A program made the translations under genes and the position numbers. A stretch of 36,123 bases of DNA from Flaviaestuariibacter sp. (GTDB lineage: Bacteria; Bacteroidota; Bacteroidia; Chitinophagales; Chitinophagaceae), in the NCBI GenBank assembly GCA_025963645.1, contig JAOQAI010000019.1, positions 1 to 36,123 of the forward strand, written 5' to 3'. Positions within the stretch are counted from its first letter, which is position 1, and each line of letters starts with the position of its first letter. Positions 25,754 through 34,316 of the stretch are shown piece by piece. Under the pieces are notes generated by a model. It had not been told where the DNA came from and made no database searches. It worked only from the letters and a program-made list of their open reading frames with translations.

Positions 25754-26904
25754 GTGGCGAAAAGACCATAGCAGTTAGTGATGTTTCCGGCTCCCCCTTG
25801 AGGGGGCGGGGGGGACATCGAATCATCATAGCAGGAGGCGGTACAGGCGGGCATATTTTCCCGGCGATTGCTATTGCCAATGCCTTGAAGAAGCTGGACA
25901 GCCGTGCAGAGATTTTGTTTGTGGGGGCTAAGGGAAAAATGGAAATGGAGAAAGTTCCGCAAGCAGGTTATGAAATAAAAGGGTTGGATATCGCAGGATT
26001 CAACCGTAGTTCTTTGATCAAAAATATCTGGCTGCCTTTCAAGCTAATTAAGAGCTTCTTCCAGGTGCGCAGTATTATGAATGCTTTCAAGCCGCAAGCG
26101 GTTGTTGGCGTTGGTGGTTATTCTACATTCCCGGTTTTGCGATTAGCGCAGGCTAAAGGCATCCCGACTTTCATTCATGAAAGCAACTCATTTGCCGGTA
26201 AGGCAAATATGATGTTGGGTAGAGGTGCAACAGCGGTTTTTGTAGCATCTGGCGGTATGGAAAAGTTCTTTCCGAAGGACAAGATCAGTGTGGTAGGAAA
26301 TCCCGTTCGACCCGTCATTGCTAAGTCGGGAAATATTGGAAAAGGCGAAGCCTTAGGTTTTTTTGGATTAGAAGAGGGCAAGCCGGCGGTGTTGGTAGTA
26401 GGCGGCAGCTTGGGTGCCCGTTCTATCAATGAAGCGGTAGCGGAAGGGCTGGATGCTTTGATCAGCGCGGGTTTGCAGGTTATCTGGCAAACAGGAAAAA
26501 CCGATGCTGCAAAATGGGTTGGTGCTGCAAATGGGAAAAAAGGTATTTGGGTAGGCGATTTTATTACGCAAATGGAACAGGCTTATGCCGCGGCAGATGT
26601 AGTGATCTCAAGAGCCGGTGCCATGGCAATCGCAGAATTGGGTGTCGTAAAAAAGCCGGTTGTGTTTGTGCCGTACCCATTTGCTGCAGAGGATCATCAA
26701 ACAGCAAATGCGATGCACCTTGTAAATGACCATGCAGCGTTGCTGGTGGCGGATAGTGAAGTAAAAGAAAACTTATTGCCAACGGTTATTGAATTGGCAA
26801 AAGATATTATAAAGCAGGAAGAATTAAAAAGTGCGATTGCGAAACATGGTGTGGTTAATGCAGATGAAAAGATCGCTACTGCAATTTTAAACGTATTGAA
26901 CTAA
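25750..26904 (+). CDS. murG: UDP-GlcNAc--undecaprenyl-PP-MurNAc-pentapeptide GlcNAc transferase
   Basis: Converts lipid I to lipid II at the inner membrane face. The 384-residue GT28 protein has the N-terminal G-loop IIIAGGGTGGHIFPA (25-39), a GVGGYSTFP segment, IHESNS, the second G-loop VVGGSLGARSINE and the C-terminal ISRAGAMAIAELGVVKKPVVFVPYPFAAEDHQTANA region with the conserved Glu and Gln. The family core begins near residue 23. The preceding residues include SPLRGRGG, encoded by a C/G-rich palindrome that looks like an inserted repeat. The ATG overlaps the ftsW stop; no later ATG would keep the G-loop. Confidence 0.96.
   Translation: MSGEKTIAVSDVSGSPLRGRGGHRIIIAGGGTGGHIFPAIAIANALKKLDSRAEILFVGAKGKMEMEKVPQAGYEIKGLDIAGFNRSSLIKNIWLPFKLIKSFFQVRSIMNAFKPQAVVGVGGYSTFPVLRLAQAKGIPTFIHESNSFAGKANMMLGRGATAVFVASGGMEKFFPKDKISVVGNPVRPVIAKSGNIGKGEALGFFGLEEGKPAVLVVGGSLGARSINEAVAEGLDALISAGLQVIWQTGKTDAAKWVGAANGKKGIWVGDFITQMEQAYAAADVVISRAGAMAIAELGVVKKPVVFVPYPFAAEDHQTANAMHLVNDHAALLVADSEVKENLLPTVIELAKDIIKQEELKSAIAKHGVVNADEKIATAILNVLN
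25791..25814 (+). repeat. C/G-rich palindromic repeat inside the murG 5' coding region
   Basis: The bases ctcccccttgagggggcggg plus gggg form a hairpin with CCCCC (25793-25797) and GGGGG (25802-25806) around TTGA. It encodes the in-frame segment SPLRGRGG in the murG leader, upstream of the first conserved residues. Its composition is unlike the surrounding gene. Similar CCCCCTT..AGGGGG elements are, as I recall, frequent between genes in this phylum. Confidence 0.55.
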
Positions 26905-26911
26905 CTGAAAC

Positions 26912-28354
26912 ATGAGTAACGAACCAAAAGAGAATATGGCTGCAGCGTTGTCTTCATTGAAGGACATGAAGACCATTTACTTTATTGGTATTGGTGGCAT
27001 TGGCATGAGTGCTCTTGCCCGTTACTTTCATTTCAAAGGAGTGGCCGTTAGCGGTTATGATAAAACAGAAACAGAACTGACCAAGGCATTGGTTGCCGAA
27101 GGAATTGCAGTGCATTATTCCGAAGACGTCGACGGTATCCCAAAGAATGCAGATATAGTTGTTTATACACCGGCCATTCCGAAAGCGCAGGCAGAACTGG
27201 TGTATTTCCAGCAAAACGGTTACACGGTTGTGAAGCGAAGTGAAGTGCTGGGTGCCATCACAAACGATGCGTTTAATATATGCGTGGCAGGTACGCATGG
27301 TAAGACAACGACCAGCACGATGGTGGCTCACCTGTTGCGTCACAGCGGGTATGGCTGTAATGCTTTTTTAGGGGGAATTTCCAGCAATTACGGAACTAAC
27401 TTTTGGAGCGATGAGCGGGATGTTTGCGTAGTAGAAGCCGATGAGTACGACCGTAGTTTCTTGAAGCTAAATCCGGATGTAGCCATCATTACTTCGATGG
27501 ATGCGGACCACCTGGATATTTACGGAGATGAAGCCAATATGCAGGATGCGTTTGTTGGCTTCGGTAATAAAGTAAAATCAAGTGGCTTATTGATCACCAA
27601 GTTTGGATTGAAACGTGCAAAGGAGATCAACGCCAATAAAAGATGGTCATACAGTGTGAGTAATGATGCGGCGGACGTTTATGCGTCAAATATCAGAATA
27701 GACGAAGGCGGATACGAATTTGACGTGGTATTGCCTGGTGCAACTATAGCCGATTTGCGATTAAAGGTTGGCGGGATGCACAACGTGGAGAATGCAGTCG
27801 CGGCGATAGCTGTAGCGCATTCATTGGAAATAGAAGCCGATAAAATTAAGGCGGCGCTGGAAGCTTTTACAGGTGTGAAGCGTCGCTTCGAATACATTTT
27901 GTCACCACAAAAGAAAGTCGAAGGTGGTTATGTTTACCCGGTTTTGATTGATGATTACGCTCATCATCCAACCGAGCTAACGGCACTGCTGAAGAGTGCC
28001 AAAAGCTTGTTCCCGCAGCGAAAGATCACCGTTATTTTTCAGCCGCATTTATTCAGTCGTACAAAAGATTTTGTTGATGAATTTGCAGTGAGTTTGGAAT
28101 GGGCAGATCGTATACTTTTGCTGCCCATTTATCCAGCGCGGGAACTACCGATGGAAGGGGTGAACAGCGAGTTGATCTTGCAAAAAATAAAGCGTGAGGA
28201 GAAGGATGTGATGAGTAAAGAAGCATTACTAGCATGGGCATCGTCCTATGCCAAAACAATCGATAAAGAGTTTGGAGAAGTGATCATCACCGCAGGCGCC
28301 GGTGATATCGATGCGTTGGTACAACCCTTAAAAGAAATCTTTTCAAAAGCCTGA
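26912..28354 (+). CDS. murC: UDP-N-acetylmuramate--L-alanine ligase
   Basis: Adds the first amino acid to UDP-MurNAc. The 480-residue protein shows the N-terminal FIGIGGIGMSALARYF (24-39), VVYTPAIP (83-90), the P-loop GTHGKTTT (127-134), VVEADEYDRSFL (about 172-183), SMDADHLDIYG and, in the C-terminal domain, IDDYAHHPTE and VIFQPHLFSRT. About 18 residues precede the family core; ATGs at residues 9 and 19 are alternatives, but the first ATG follows murG by 7 bp and is kept. The stop overlaps the ftsQ start (TGATG). Confidence 0.96.
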   Translation: MSNEPKENMAAALSSLKDMKTIYFIGIGGIGMSALARYFHFKGVAVSGYDKTETELTKALVAEGIAVHYSEDVDGIPKNADIVVYTPAIPKAQAELVYFQQNGYTVVKRSEVLGAITNDAFNICVAGTHGKTTTSTMVAHLLRHSGYGCNAFLGGISSNYGTNFWSDERDVCVVEADEYDRSFLKLNPDVAIITSMDADHLDIYGDEANMQDAFVGFGNKVKSSGLLITKFGLKRAKEINANKRWSYSVSNDAADVYASNIRIDEGGYEFDVVLPGATIADLRLKVGGMHNVENAVAAIAVAHSLEIEADKIKAALEAFTGVKRRFEYILSPQKKVEGGYVYPVLIDDYAHHPTELTALLKSAKSLFPQRKITVIFQPHLFSRTKDFVDEFAVSLEWADRILLLPIYPARELPMEGVNSELILQKIKREEKDVMSKEALLAWASSYAKTIDKEFGEVIITAGAGDIDALVQPLKEIFSKA

Positions 28355-29412
28355 TGCAAAAGAAAAAGATCATACAAAAGATATTGGTGCTCGCAGCCTG
28401 GCTGCTGGTAGGCAGCGGTATGATCGTGCTTCTCGTTGCGGCGAACAGAAAAGAGCAAGGTCATGTTTGTAAAGAAGTGCGTATCGTCATTAAAGGCGAT
28501 GGTGAACAGTTCTTTGTAGATAAAACAGATATACTGCATCTTCTAAACGAAGCTGCCCAAGACTCATTGACCGGTATGCCTTTGGACCAGCTTCAGTTAT
28601 CGAAATTGGAGCATAAGCTGGAGAAAGGTGTGTGGATCAGGGATGCGGAACTTTATATCGACAGCAAAGACATACTTCATGTGCTGGTAACCGAGCGGGA
28701 GCCGATTGCCCGTGTGTTTACCCGCTCCGGTGCGTCCTTCTATATTGATAGCTCCGGTAAGCAAATGCCTTTGTTGGAAAAAGAAAGCGCAAGGGTTTTG
28801 GTGATCAGCAATTTTACCGGCGCCCGCAAATGGAATAAGTCGGATAGCGCAATGGCAAAAGACATCAAGCTTATTGCTCAAACGGTTAATGCCTCGGAAT
28901 TCTGGAAGCGCCAGATCGCACAGGTGGATATTACACCTGCAGGAACTTATGAAGCTATCCCGGTTGTGGGCAATCATTTGATCCGCTTGGGCACAGCCGA
29001 AAACATTGAGAAGAAATTAGCCCGCTTGTTCCTGTTTTATAAGCAAGTACTGAGCAAAACAGGGTTTGATAAATACGACATTGTTGATGTGCAGTATGCA
29101 GGCCAAGTGTTGGGTGTGCACAAAGACGGCGCCGCTACGGCTATCGACTCTGTACAATTAGCGAAGAACATCGAAGAATTGTTAGAACGCTCCCGCCAGC
29201 AAATGATAAATGACAGCCTGGTGCAGGCGCAACAAAATATATGGAAAGTAGATACTACAGCTAAGCCTTATGTGCCCGTTGTTATAGATACTGTTCGTCC
29301 ATCCAATCCAATCCTTACAAAGACCGCTAATCCAATTCCTACAAAAAGCCAGAAAGCAAAACCTGTTGTTCCCAAAGCAAAACCGAAAGCGGTGATGCAC
29401 AGGCAGCGATAG
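28354..29412 (+). CDS. ftsQ: Cell division protein FtsQ
   Basis: A 352-residue bitopic divisome scaffold protein. It has a short basic cytoplasmic N-terminus (MQKKKIIQK), one membrane helix at about 10-29 and a periplasmic POTRA-like region (about 40-110, including KGDGEQFFVDKTDIL and the typical WIRDAELYI...LHVLVTEREPIARVF sequence, broken in two here). The FtsQ domain continues to about 270. The C-terminus (about 290-352) is a Pro/Lys/Thr-rich, low-complexity tail that includes NPILTKTANPIPTKSQK. Position between murC and ftsA supports the call. It is translationally coupled to murC. The 133-bp spacer after it holds an octad-word repeat hairpin. Confidence 0.93.
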   Translation: MQKKKIIQKILVLAAWLLVGSGMIVLLVAANRKEQGHVCKEVRIVIKGDGEQFFVDKTDILHLLNEAAQDSLTGMPLDQLQLSKLEHKLEKGVWIRDAELYIDSKDILHVLVTEREPIARVFTRSGASFYIDSSGKQMPLLEKESARVLVISNFTGARKWNKSDSAMAKDIKLIAQTVNASEFWKRQIAQVDITPAGTYEAIPVVGNHLIRLGTAENIEKKLARLFLFYKQVLSKTGFDKYDIVDVQYAGQVLGVHKDGAATAIDSVQLAKNIEELLERSRQQMINDSLVQAQQNIWKVDTTAKPYVPVVIDTVRPSNPILTKTANPIPTKSQKAKPVVPKAKPKAVMHRQR

Positions 29413-29421
29413 GTGGAGTTA

Positions 29422-29512
29422 GTTGATAAGTTGATTCGTTAATAAGTTGAATGACATCTTAAAAGAGATGTCTGTTCTCCTTATTAATTAATAAACAAAT
29501 TAACCAATAAGT
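29422..29512. repeat. Octad-word repeat hairpin between ftsQ and ftsA
   Basis: The left arm (29422-29453) is four 8-nt words: GTTGATAA, GTTGATTC, GTTAATAA, GTTGAATG. The right arm (29481-29512), read on the minus strand, is ACTTATTG, GTTAATTT, GTTTATTA, ATTAATAA. The outer arms pair only in part, best in the middle words (6 of 8 each). Between them is a perfect hairpin GACATCT/AGATGTC (29453-29459 and 29466-29472). There is no U run, and the A-rich ftsA leader follows. Confidence 0.65.
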
Positions 29513-29545
29513 AAAAACAGACAACAACTAAAAACAACAATAAAC

Positions 29546-30928
29546 ATGAACAACGAGCAACCAATCATTGTGGGGCTTGACATTGGAACCACTAAGATCG
29601 CCGTCATCGCCGGACGCAAGAACGAGTTTGGCAAGCTGGAGATCCTCGGTTTTGGTCGGGCCAACTCCAACGGTGTGAAGCACGGTCAAGTGCTAAACAT
29701 TGACGAGACCATTAAGGCCATCCGCCAGGCGCTTGACAACTGTTACGCATCGAACCCGAATTTGGAGGTGAATGAAGTGTATGTCGGTATTGCCGGTCAT
29801 CACATCAAAAGCCTGCAAACCCGCGGCGACATTGTGCGCCACGACACGGACAATGAGATCTCGCAAAAAGAGATCGATCAATTAATTTCTGACCAGTACA
29901 AAACGTACATCCCGGCAGGTGACCAGATCATCGACGTGATTCCACAGGAATACACGGTCGATAATTTTCAAAACATTGCCGACCCGATCGGGTTCAGCGG
30001 GGTTAAAGTGGGCGCAAACTTTCACATTATCACTGGTGATAAGAATGCCATCCGCAACATTAACCGCTCCGTAGAAAAGAGCGGACTGATCACAAAAGAT
30101 TTAGTGCTGCAACCCCTGGCTTCTTCAGCTGCTGTTATGGCACAGGAAGACCTGGAAGCCGGTGTGGCTATCGTTGATATCGGTGGCGGTACAACTGACC
30201 TTGCCGTTTTCTACGAAGGCATTTTGAAGCACACGGCTGTTATACCATTTGCCGGAGAGAATATCACCAATGATATTAAAACCGGCTTAGGCGTGTTAAA
30301 GACACAAGCCGAGCAAATGAAAGTGCAGTTTGGTTCGGCGCTTTCTAACGAAGCCAAAGGCAACGCATTCATCACGATCCCAGGCTTGCGTGGCATGCCG
30401 GCGAAGGAGATCAGCGTGAAGAATTTGGCTAACATCATCCAGGCCCGCATGAGCGAGATCATGGATTTTGTAACTTATCATTTAAAGCAAGTTGGGCTGG
30501 ATAATAAGATGCTGAATGGCGGTATCATTCTTACGGGTGGCGGTTCGCAGTTAAAGCACCTGATCCAGCTAACAGAATACGTTACCGGCTTGAATGCCCG
30601 TATTGGTTTGCCAACGGAGCATTTGGCAGCGGGGCATATTGAAGAACTGGCAAAACCAACCTATTCAACTTGTTTGGGTTTGATTTTAAAAGGATACGAC
30701 GATTTCGAACATAACCGCAAGCAGTTCAACGAAACCTACAGAAGGGTGGAAGTGCCGGAAACATTAATCCAACCGGTAGAAGTGGAAATAACCGAAACCG
30801 ATGGCATTCAAACGGTTCATGCTTCAAACGGACATGGTGGTAGCCGCCGGGGTATGTCATCGTTCTGGGGAAAATTTAAAAACAGTTTGATTGATATTTT
30901 TAAAGAAGAAGAAGACCACCAGCTATAG
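29546..30928 (+). CDS. ftsA: Cell division protein FtsA
   Basis: The actin-like ATPase that ties FtsZ filaments to the membrane. The 460-residue protein has phosphate-1 loop GLDIGTTKIAV (10-20), the 1C domain with KHGQVLNIDETIKAI, phosphate-2 loop IVDIGGGTTDLAVF (about 212-225) and the adenosine motif GGIILTGGGSQLKHL (about 327-341). The C-terminal amphipathic membrane-targeting helix is present (about 440-456: SSFWGKFKNSLIDIFKE). It is followed by an empty heptad-word hairpin whose left arm shares the last bases of the TAG stop. The leader just before the ATG is A-rich and unstructured, as often seen for well-translated Bacteroidota genes. Confidence 0.97.
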   Translation: MNNEQPIIVGLDIGTTKIAVIAGRKNEFGKLEILGFGRANSNGVKHGQVLNIDETIKAIRQALDNCYASNPNLEVNEVYVGIAGHHIKSLQTRGDIVRHDTDNEISQKEIDQLISDQYKTYIPAGDQIIDVIPQEYTVDNFQNIADPIGFSGVKVGANFHIITGDKNAIRNINRSVEKSGLITKDLVLQPLASSAAVMAQEDLEAGVAIVDIGGGTTDLAVFYEGILKHTAVIPFAGENITNDIKTGLGVLKTQAEQMKVQFGSALSNEAKGNAFITIPGLRGMPAKEISVKNLANIIQARMSEIMDFVTYHLKQVGLDNKMLNGGIILTGGGSQLKHLIQLTEYVTGLNARIGLPTEHLAAGHIEELAKPTYSTCLGLILKGYDDFEHNRKQFNETYRRVEVPETLIQPVEVEITETDGIQTVHASNGHGGSRRGMSSFWGKFKNSLIDIFKEEEDHQL

Positions 30929-30993
30929 TTGGCAGTAGAAAGTTGGCAGTTGACAGCATTTGAAATGCTAACTGCAAATTGAAATTGCAAACT
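30927..30993. repeat. Empty heptad-word hairpin between ftsA and ftsZ
   Basis: The left arm (30927-30958) is AGTTGGC, AGTAGAA, AGTTGGC, AGTTGAC, AGCA. The right arm (30966-30993), on the minus strand, is AGTTTGCAATTTCAATTTGC followed by AGTTAGCA. The arms pair imperfectly, with a tight centre GCATTT/AAATGC. This is the same repeat as at 24001-24429, but without an ORF in the loop: both left arms begin in a TAG stop with TAGTTGGCAGT, and the right arms share 16 identical bases. Confidence 0.85.
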
Positions 30994-31072
30994 TTTAGCG
31001 CAAGCCACCATCACTTCCATCTAAAAACATTCATCGCAACGACCCACCAGGAAGTCGCACAAACCACATTTT

Positions 31073-32953
31073 ATGATTCAGTTTGATCTCCCGAAAGAAA
31101 AATCCTCCATACTTAAAGTAATCGGTATCGGCGGCGGCGGAAGCAACGCCGTAAACCACATGTATAGCCAGAATATTGAAGGCGTTGATTTTATTATTTG
31201 TAATACCGATGCGCAGTCTATTGCGCAAAGCACGGTGCCTAATAAGGTGCAGCTCGGACCACACTTAACACAAGGCTTGGGTGCTGGTGCCAATCCGGAG
31301 ATCGGCCGCCAGGCAACCGAAGAATCGCTGGAAGAGCTAAAAAGCATGCTGGAAGTGAACACCAAGATGGCCTTTGTTACTGCGGGTATGGGCGGTGGCA
31401 CCGGCACCGGTGGTGCGCCCATCGTTTCTAAGATTTGTAAAGACTTAGGCATTCTTACCGTAGGGATTGTTACTACGCCATTTGCATACGAAGGCAAGAA
31501 ACGCCAGATGCAGGCAGAAGAAGGTATCAAGAACCTGAAGCAATATGTTGATACATTGCTGGTCATTTCTAACGATAAGCTGCGTCACCAGTTTGGCAAC
31601 CTTAAAATGCGGGAAGCCTTTGCCAAAGCGGATAATGTATTGGCAACAGCAGCAAAATGTATCACCGATGTGATCAATAGCACTGGCCAGATCAACGTTG
31701 ACTTTGCAGACGTTTGCACTGTTATGAAGAGCGGCGGTGTAGCGATTCTTGGTAATGCCGCCTGCAATGGTGATAACCGGGCACAGAAGGCCATTGAGGA
31801 AGCGCTCAACTCGCCACTCCTGAATGACAATGATATTTCGGGAGCGAAATGGATCCTGATCAATATCAACTCCGCCGAGGGTGAATATGAATTTACCATG
31901 GACGAAGTGGATGTGATCCAAAGCTACCTACTCTCACAAGCCGGCGAAAATTCCGATGTGATTCTTGGTCTTGGTTATGATAATACCTTAGGCGATAAAC
32001 TGGGCATCACATTAATTGCAACCGGATTCGATCACCGCGATCCATTTACCAAAAGGGAAGCGCCAAAAGCAGAAGCTGTCCGTGAGGAAAAGATCATGAT
32101 GACGTTAGGCGAGCAGCCGGCACCGAAGCCGGTGGCACAGGCTCCCGTGGTACAAGCAGACCCATTGGCGCCAACCATGTTCGATGAGACTGCTCTGCCA
32201 ACGACGCAGCCTCAACCGGTAGAGGCGCCGCAAGTTTATCATCTATTTGCAGAAGAGGAAAAGCCGGTAGTTAAAGAAGTGGAAGAAGCACCGGTAGTGA
32301 TGCAATTGAAGTTGAAAGAAGAAACCGAAGCCGACCGCGAAAAGCGGGAACTGGAAATTCAAAAGCAGCAACTCGAAGACAAATTCGAGAAGCTGCGTCA
32401 AAATATTATTGGTGGTGGCGCACAGCCATCTTCCTCTAACGCAAACCCGCCGTCTGCAGCGTCGGGTGGTTATCTGGCCAGACCCTCCAATATCTATGCA
32501 GCGTCCAAACCCGAGGCGTCCCCCTCAGGTGCTGTTAATGAGAAGCCCGTTCCCTCACCGGCGGCAAAGAGCGAAGACGAGGACATCTTCCCGATGCAAC
32601 TGGTGATCCGGAATGAAATTCCAGCGGCGGATGAGCCTAAGCCTCAACAGACTCCTGTTCAATCAAAGCTACATGCCGAGGAACCTGCACCGCAGGACGT
32701 GGCGAGTGACGAAAAACGTAAGGCAGCCGAGCGGTTACAAAAGCTACGTAACCTCTCGTTCAACATGAACGCGGCTGACCCGAACAATGAGTTTGACGAG
32801 GTGCCGGCCTACATCCGCCGCAATATGGAATTGTTCTCCAATTCTTCCTCTGTGGAGAATTTTTACAGCAATTATACGGTGCAGCCCGATGGCAAGAACG
32901 GGGCGAACATCAGTACCATCAATACCTTTTTAGACGGCAAAAAACCGGACTAA
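31073..32953 (+). CDS. ftsZ: Cell division protein FtsZ with long C-terminal linker
   Basis: The tubulin-like GTPase that forms the division ring. The 626-residue protein has a GTPase domain at about 12-325 with GIGGGGSNAVN (18-28), NTDAQ (44-48), the signature GGGTGTG (107-113) and the T7 loop NVDFADV (208-214). The region of about 330-570 is a charged, Pro/Ala/Glu-rich linker of roughly 240 residues, far longer than in E. coli (total 383). The C-terminus has a conserved VPAYIRRN peptide (577-584) that should bind FtsA, then about 40 more residues ending NTFLDGKKPD. It is the last gene of the dcw cluster and is closed by the terminator at 32997. Confidence 0.98.
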   Translation: MIQFDLPKEKSSILKVIGIGGGGSNAVNHMYSQNIEGVDFIICNTDAQSIAQSTVPNKVQLGPHLTQGLGAGANPEIGRQATEESLEELKSMLEVNTKMAFVTAGMGGGTGTGGAPIVSKICKDLGILTVGIVTTPFAYEGKKRQMQAEEGIKNLKQYVDTLLVISNDKLRHQFGNLKMREAFAKADNVLATAAKCITDVINSTGQINVDFADVCTVMKSGGVAILGNAACNGDNRAQKAIEEALNSPLLNDNDISGAKWILININSAEGEYEFTMDEVDVIQSYLLSQAGENSDVILGLGYDNTLGDKLGITLIATGFDHRDPFTKREAPKAEAVREEKIMMTLGEQPAPKPVAQAPVVQADPLAPTMFDETALPTTQPQPVEAPQVYHLFAEEEKPVVKEVEEAPVVMQLKLKEETEADREKRELEIQKQQLEDKFEKLRQNIIGGGAQPSSSNANPPSAASGGYLARPSNIYAASKPEASPSGAVNEKPVPSPAAKSEDEDIFPMQLVIRNEIPAADEPKPQQTPVQSKLHAEEPAPQDVASDEKRKAAERLQKLRNLSFNMNAADPNNEFDEVPAYIRRNMELFSNSSSVENFYSNYTVQPDGKNGANISTINTFLDGKKPD

Positions 32954-32996
32954 ACCTTTGTTGTCAAGGCCGTAACAGGCTCGTGTTTTTAGTTGT

Positions 32997-33027
32997 AGCC
33001 CCCATCTTCGCGGTGGGGGCTTTTTTG
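32997..33027 (+). terminator. Rho-independent terminator of the dcw cluster
   Basis: The arms agcccccatc (32997-33006) and ggtgggggct (33012-33021) pair over 10 bp with one G-U, closed by the loop ttcgc and followed by a run of six T. It starts 43 bp after the ftsZ stop and is the first strong terminator seen on the plus strand after mraZ. Confidence 0.93.
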
Positions 33028-33090
33028 TCTGAACCTGGATTTGGGTAGATGATAAGGATTAGGAAGAAAACTGGGTAGTCAGCTGCAATA

Positions 33091-33130
33091 CTACTATTGA
33101 TCGTCTGTTGCGTCGCACACTTAATGTTCT
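33091..33130 (+). repeat. Dispersed 41-bp repeat, copy 2
   Basis: The 40-nt segment CTACTATTGA...TGTTGCGTCGCACACTT...GTTCT is the inverted counterpart of 17274-17314 (34 of 41 identical). It lies in the non-coding 33028-33251 stretch after the dcw terminator, flanked by a short direct repeat CTGCAATACTA (33083-33093 and 33129-33139). I see no gene in this spacer. Confidence 0.75.
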
Positions 33131-33251
33131 GCAATACTATTCAGCATTATGCTGTCTGTCCTTCTTGCGACTTACAAGCCCCATTGCTTGTCATACCCGC
33201 AGGGCATCTGTGCATCACAGCTTACTTTCTGCAAACTTCAAACAATCCTCT

Positions 33252-33692
33252 CTAAATCACAAGCAACGCCACCACTGCATAAATAAATGCTAGTGCCAAA
33301 AATGTCAGCAGTGCAGACCGGTAATAGCGTTCGCCGGTGTGTTGATAGCCCCATAGCTGCGATAGCGCCGCGAGGATAGCCTGTACGCCTAATAGATGAA
33401 TCATGCGGCGTGAAAAAGCGCCATAGCGCTCACCATTAGCTTCCAGCTGTTTTGCCGTGTACGCGTCTTGCGCCGGGTCCCTCCCAGCTCTTAATTCATA
33501 GATAGTTTGCTGCGTTTGCTGATCGTCCAGGTTGAATTGCCGGATGACGATGAAAAGGAAAAAGAGGAAGAGCCACAGCACGATCGGGGGCAGCCAGAAA
33601 CGGTCTTTGCCCTGGAGGATATTAACGCCGACAAAATTGAGCGTTGCCAGTATCAGGATAAGTATAGCAAAATGTATGGAAAGCAAAAACAT
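33252..33692 (-). CDS. Hypothetical integral membrane protein
   Basis: A 146-residue protein with four predicted membrane helices: about 5-25, 34-51, 94-111 and 125-145. Between helices two and three is a polar loop (about 52-92) with FNLDDQQTQQTIYELRAGRDP. No family or catalytic motif is recognised. It begins 21 bp after the stop of the PepSY-like gene and is probably its operon partner. Its 3' end faces the dcw terminator region. The lack of charged residues in the helices gives no hint of transport. Confidence 0.72.
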   Translation of the reverse strand: MFLLSIHFAILILILATLNFVGVNILQGKDRFWLPPIVLWLFLFFLFIVIRQFNLDDQQTQQTIYELRAGRDPAQDAYTAKQLEANGERYGAFSRRMIHLLGVQAILAALSQLWGYQHTGERYYRSALLTFLALAFIYAVVALLVI

Positions 33693-33713
33693 GTGTCGTT
33701 CAAAGCTACGGCT

Positions 33714-34292
33714 TTACAAAGTACACTTGGTACGCCGCATACGTTTGGGTCCGTACCATAACCAAAACCCGGTGACAGTAAAGAGAAGCAACGCCAAGCC
33801 CATTATCGTTGTATACGCCAATTTGATCTGTCCATCGGAAGTGCCGGCTAAGGAATCGAGAAGGGAGCCGTCGTGAATATGCTCGATGAAATCGGCGCGG
33901 CGCCGCTCTTTATGCAAAAGCTTGCCCGTAACCCCATCTAACTGCAAGGCCCAATAGTGGTCCTTATAAACAAATTTCACGACGCCTTTGTCCTTTCGTA
34001 TATCAATTCGATCGACACCGGTAGAAAGGCTGGGAGCTATTGAATCTAACAACAACCGATTGGCCAATGTATGCAGGCTATCTACCGGCAGCCATTGCTT
34101 AAGGTCGGAAGAAGTGCCTTGGAATGTTGGCGCCAGTAGTGTGCCGCCGCTGTGCTTTTTCCAACCCAGGAGCAAGCCGGTGATGGCGATAATAAAAAAG
34201 AATACGAACAGCAAAGCGCCTGTTGTGCGGTGTAGCTTGCGAGCTATCCGCAGGACCTTTGCTTGTTGCTGGCGCTTGTTGTGCTCACTCAT
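33714..34292 (-). CDS. PepSY-associated membrane-helix protein
   Basis: 192 residues. The N-terminal basic stretch leads to ARKLHRTTGALLFVFFFIIAITGLLLGWK (about 17-45; a His-containing first helix typical of PepSY-TM proteins). A periplasmic region of about 110 residues follows, containing one PepSY-like segment (KFVYKDHYWALQLDGVTGKLL, about 105-125), then EHIHDGSLL and a final helix with LALLLFTVTGFWLWYGPKR. Large PepSY-TM proteins are linked to iron-siderophore uptake; this is a short two-helix form, whose role is unclear. It lies in a minus-strand group with the VOC gene (24-bp gap upstream) and the small membrane protein. Confidence 0.8.
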   Translation of the reverse strand: MSEHNKRQQQAKVLRIARKLHRTTGALLFVFFFIIAITGLLLGWKKHSGGTLLAPTFQGTSSDLKQWLPVDSLHTLANRLLLDSIAPSLSTGVDRIDIRKDKGVVKFVYKDHYWALQLDGVTGKLLHKERRRADFIEHIHDGSLLDSLAGTSDGQIKLAYTTIMGLALLLFTVTGFWLWYGPKRMRRTKCTL

Positions 34293-34316
34293 TTGCTTAA
34301 AGAATCAATAGCAAAA

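Noticed and set aside
33108..33293. 61-codon plus-strand ORF after the dcw terminator
   Set aside because: It is made largely of the dispersed repeat and the antisense of the membrane-protein gene, with no start signals or protein-like composition.
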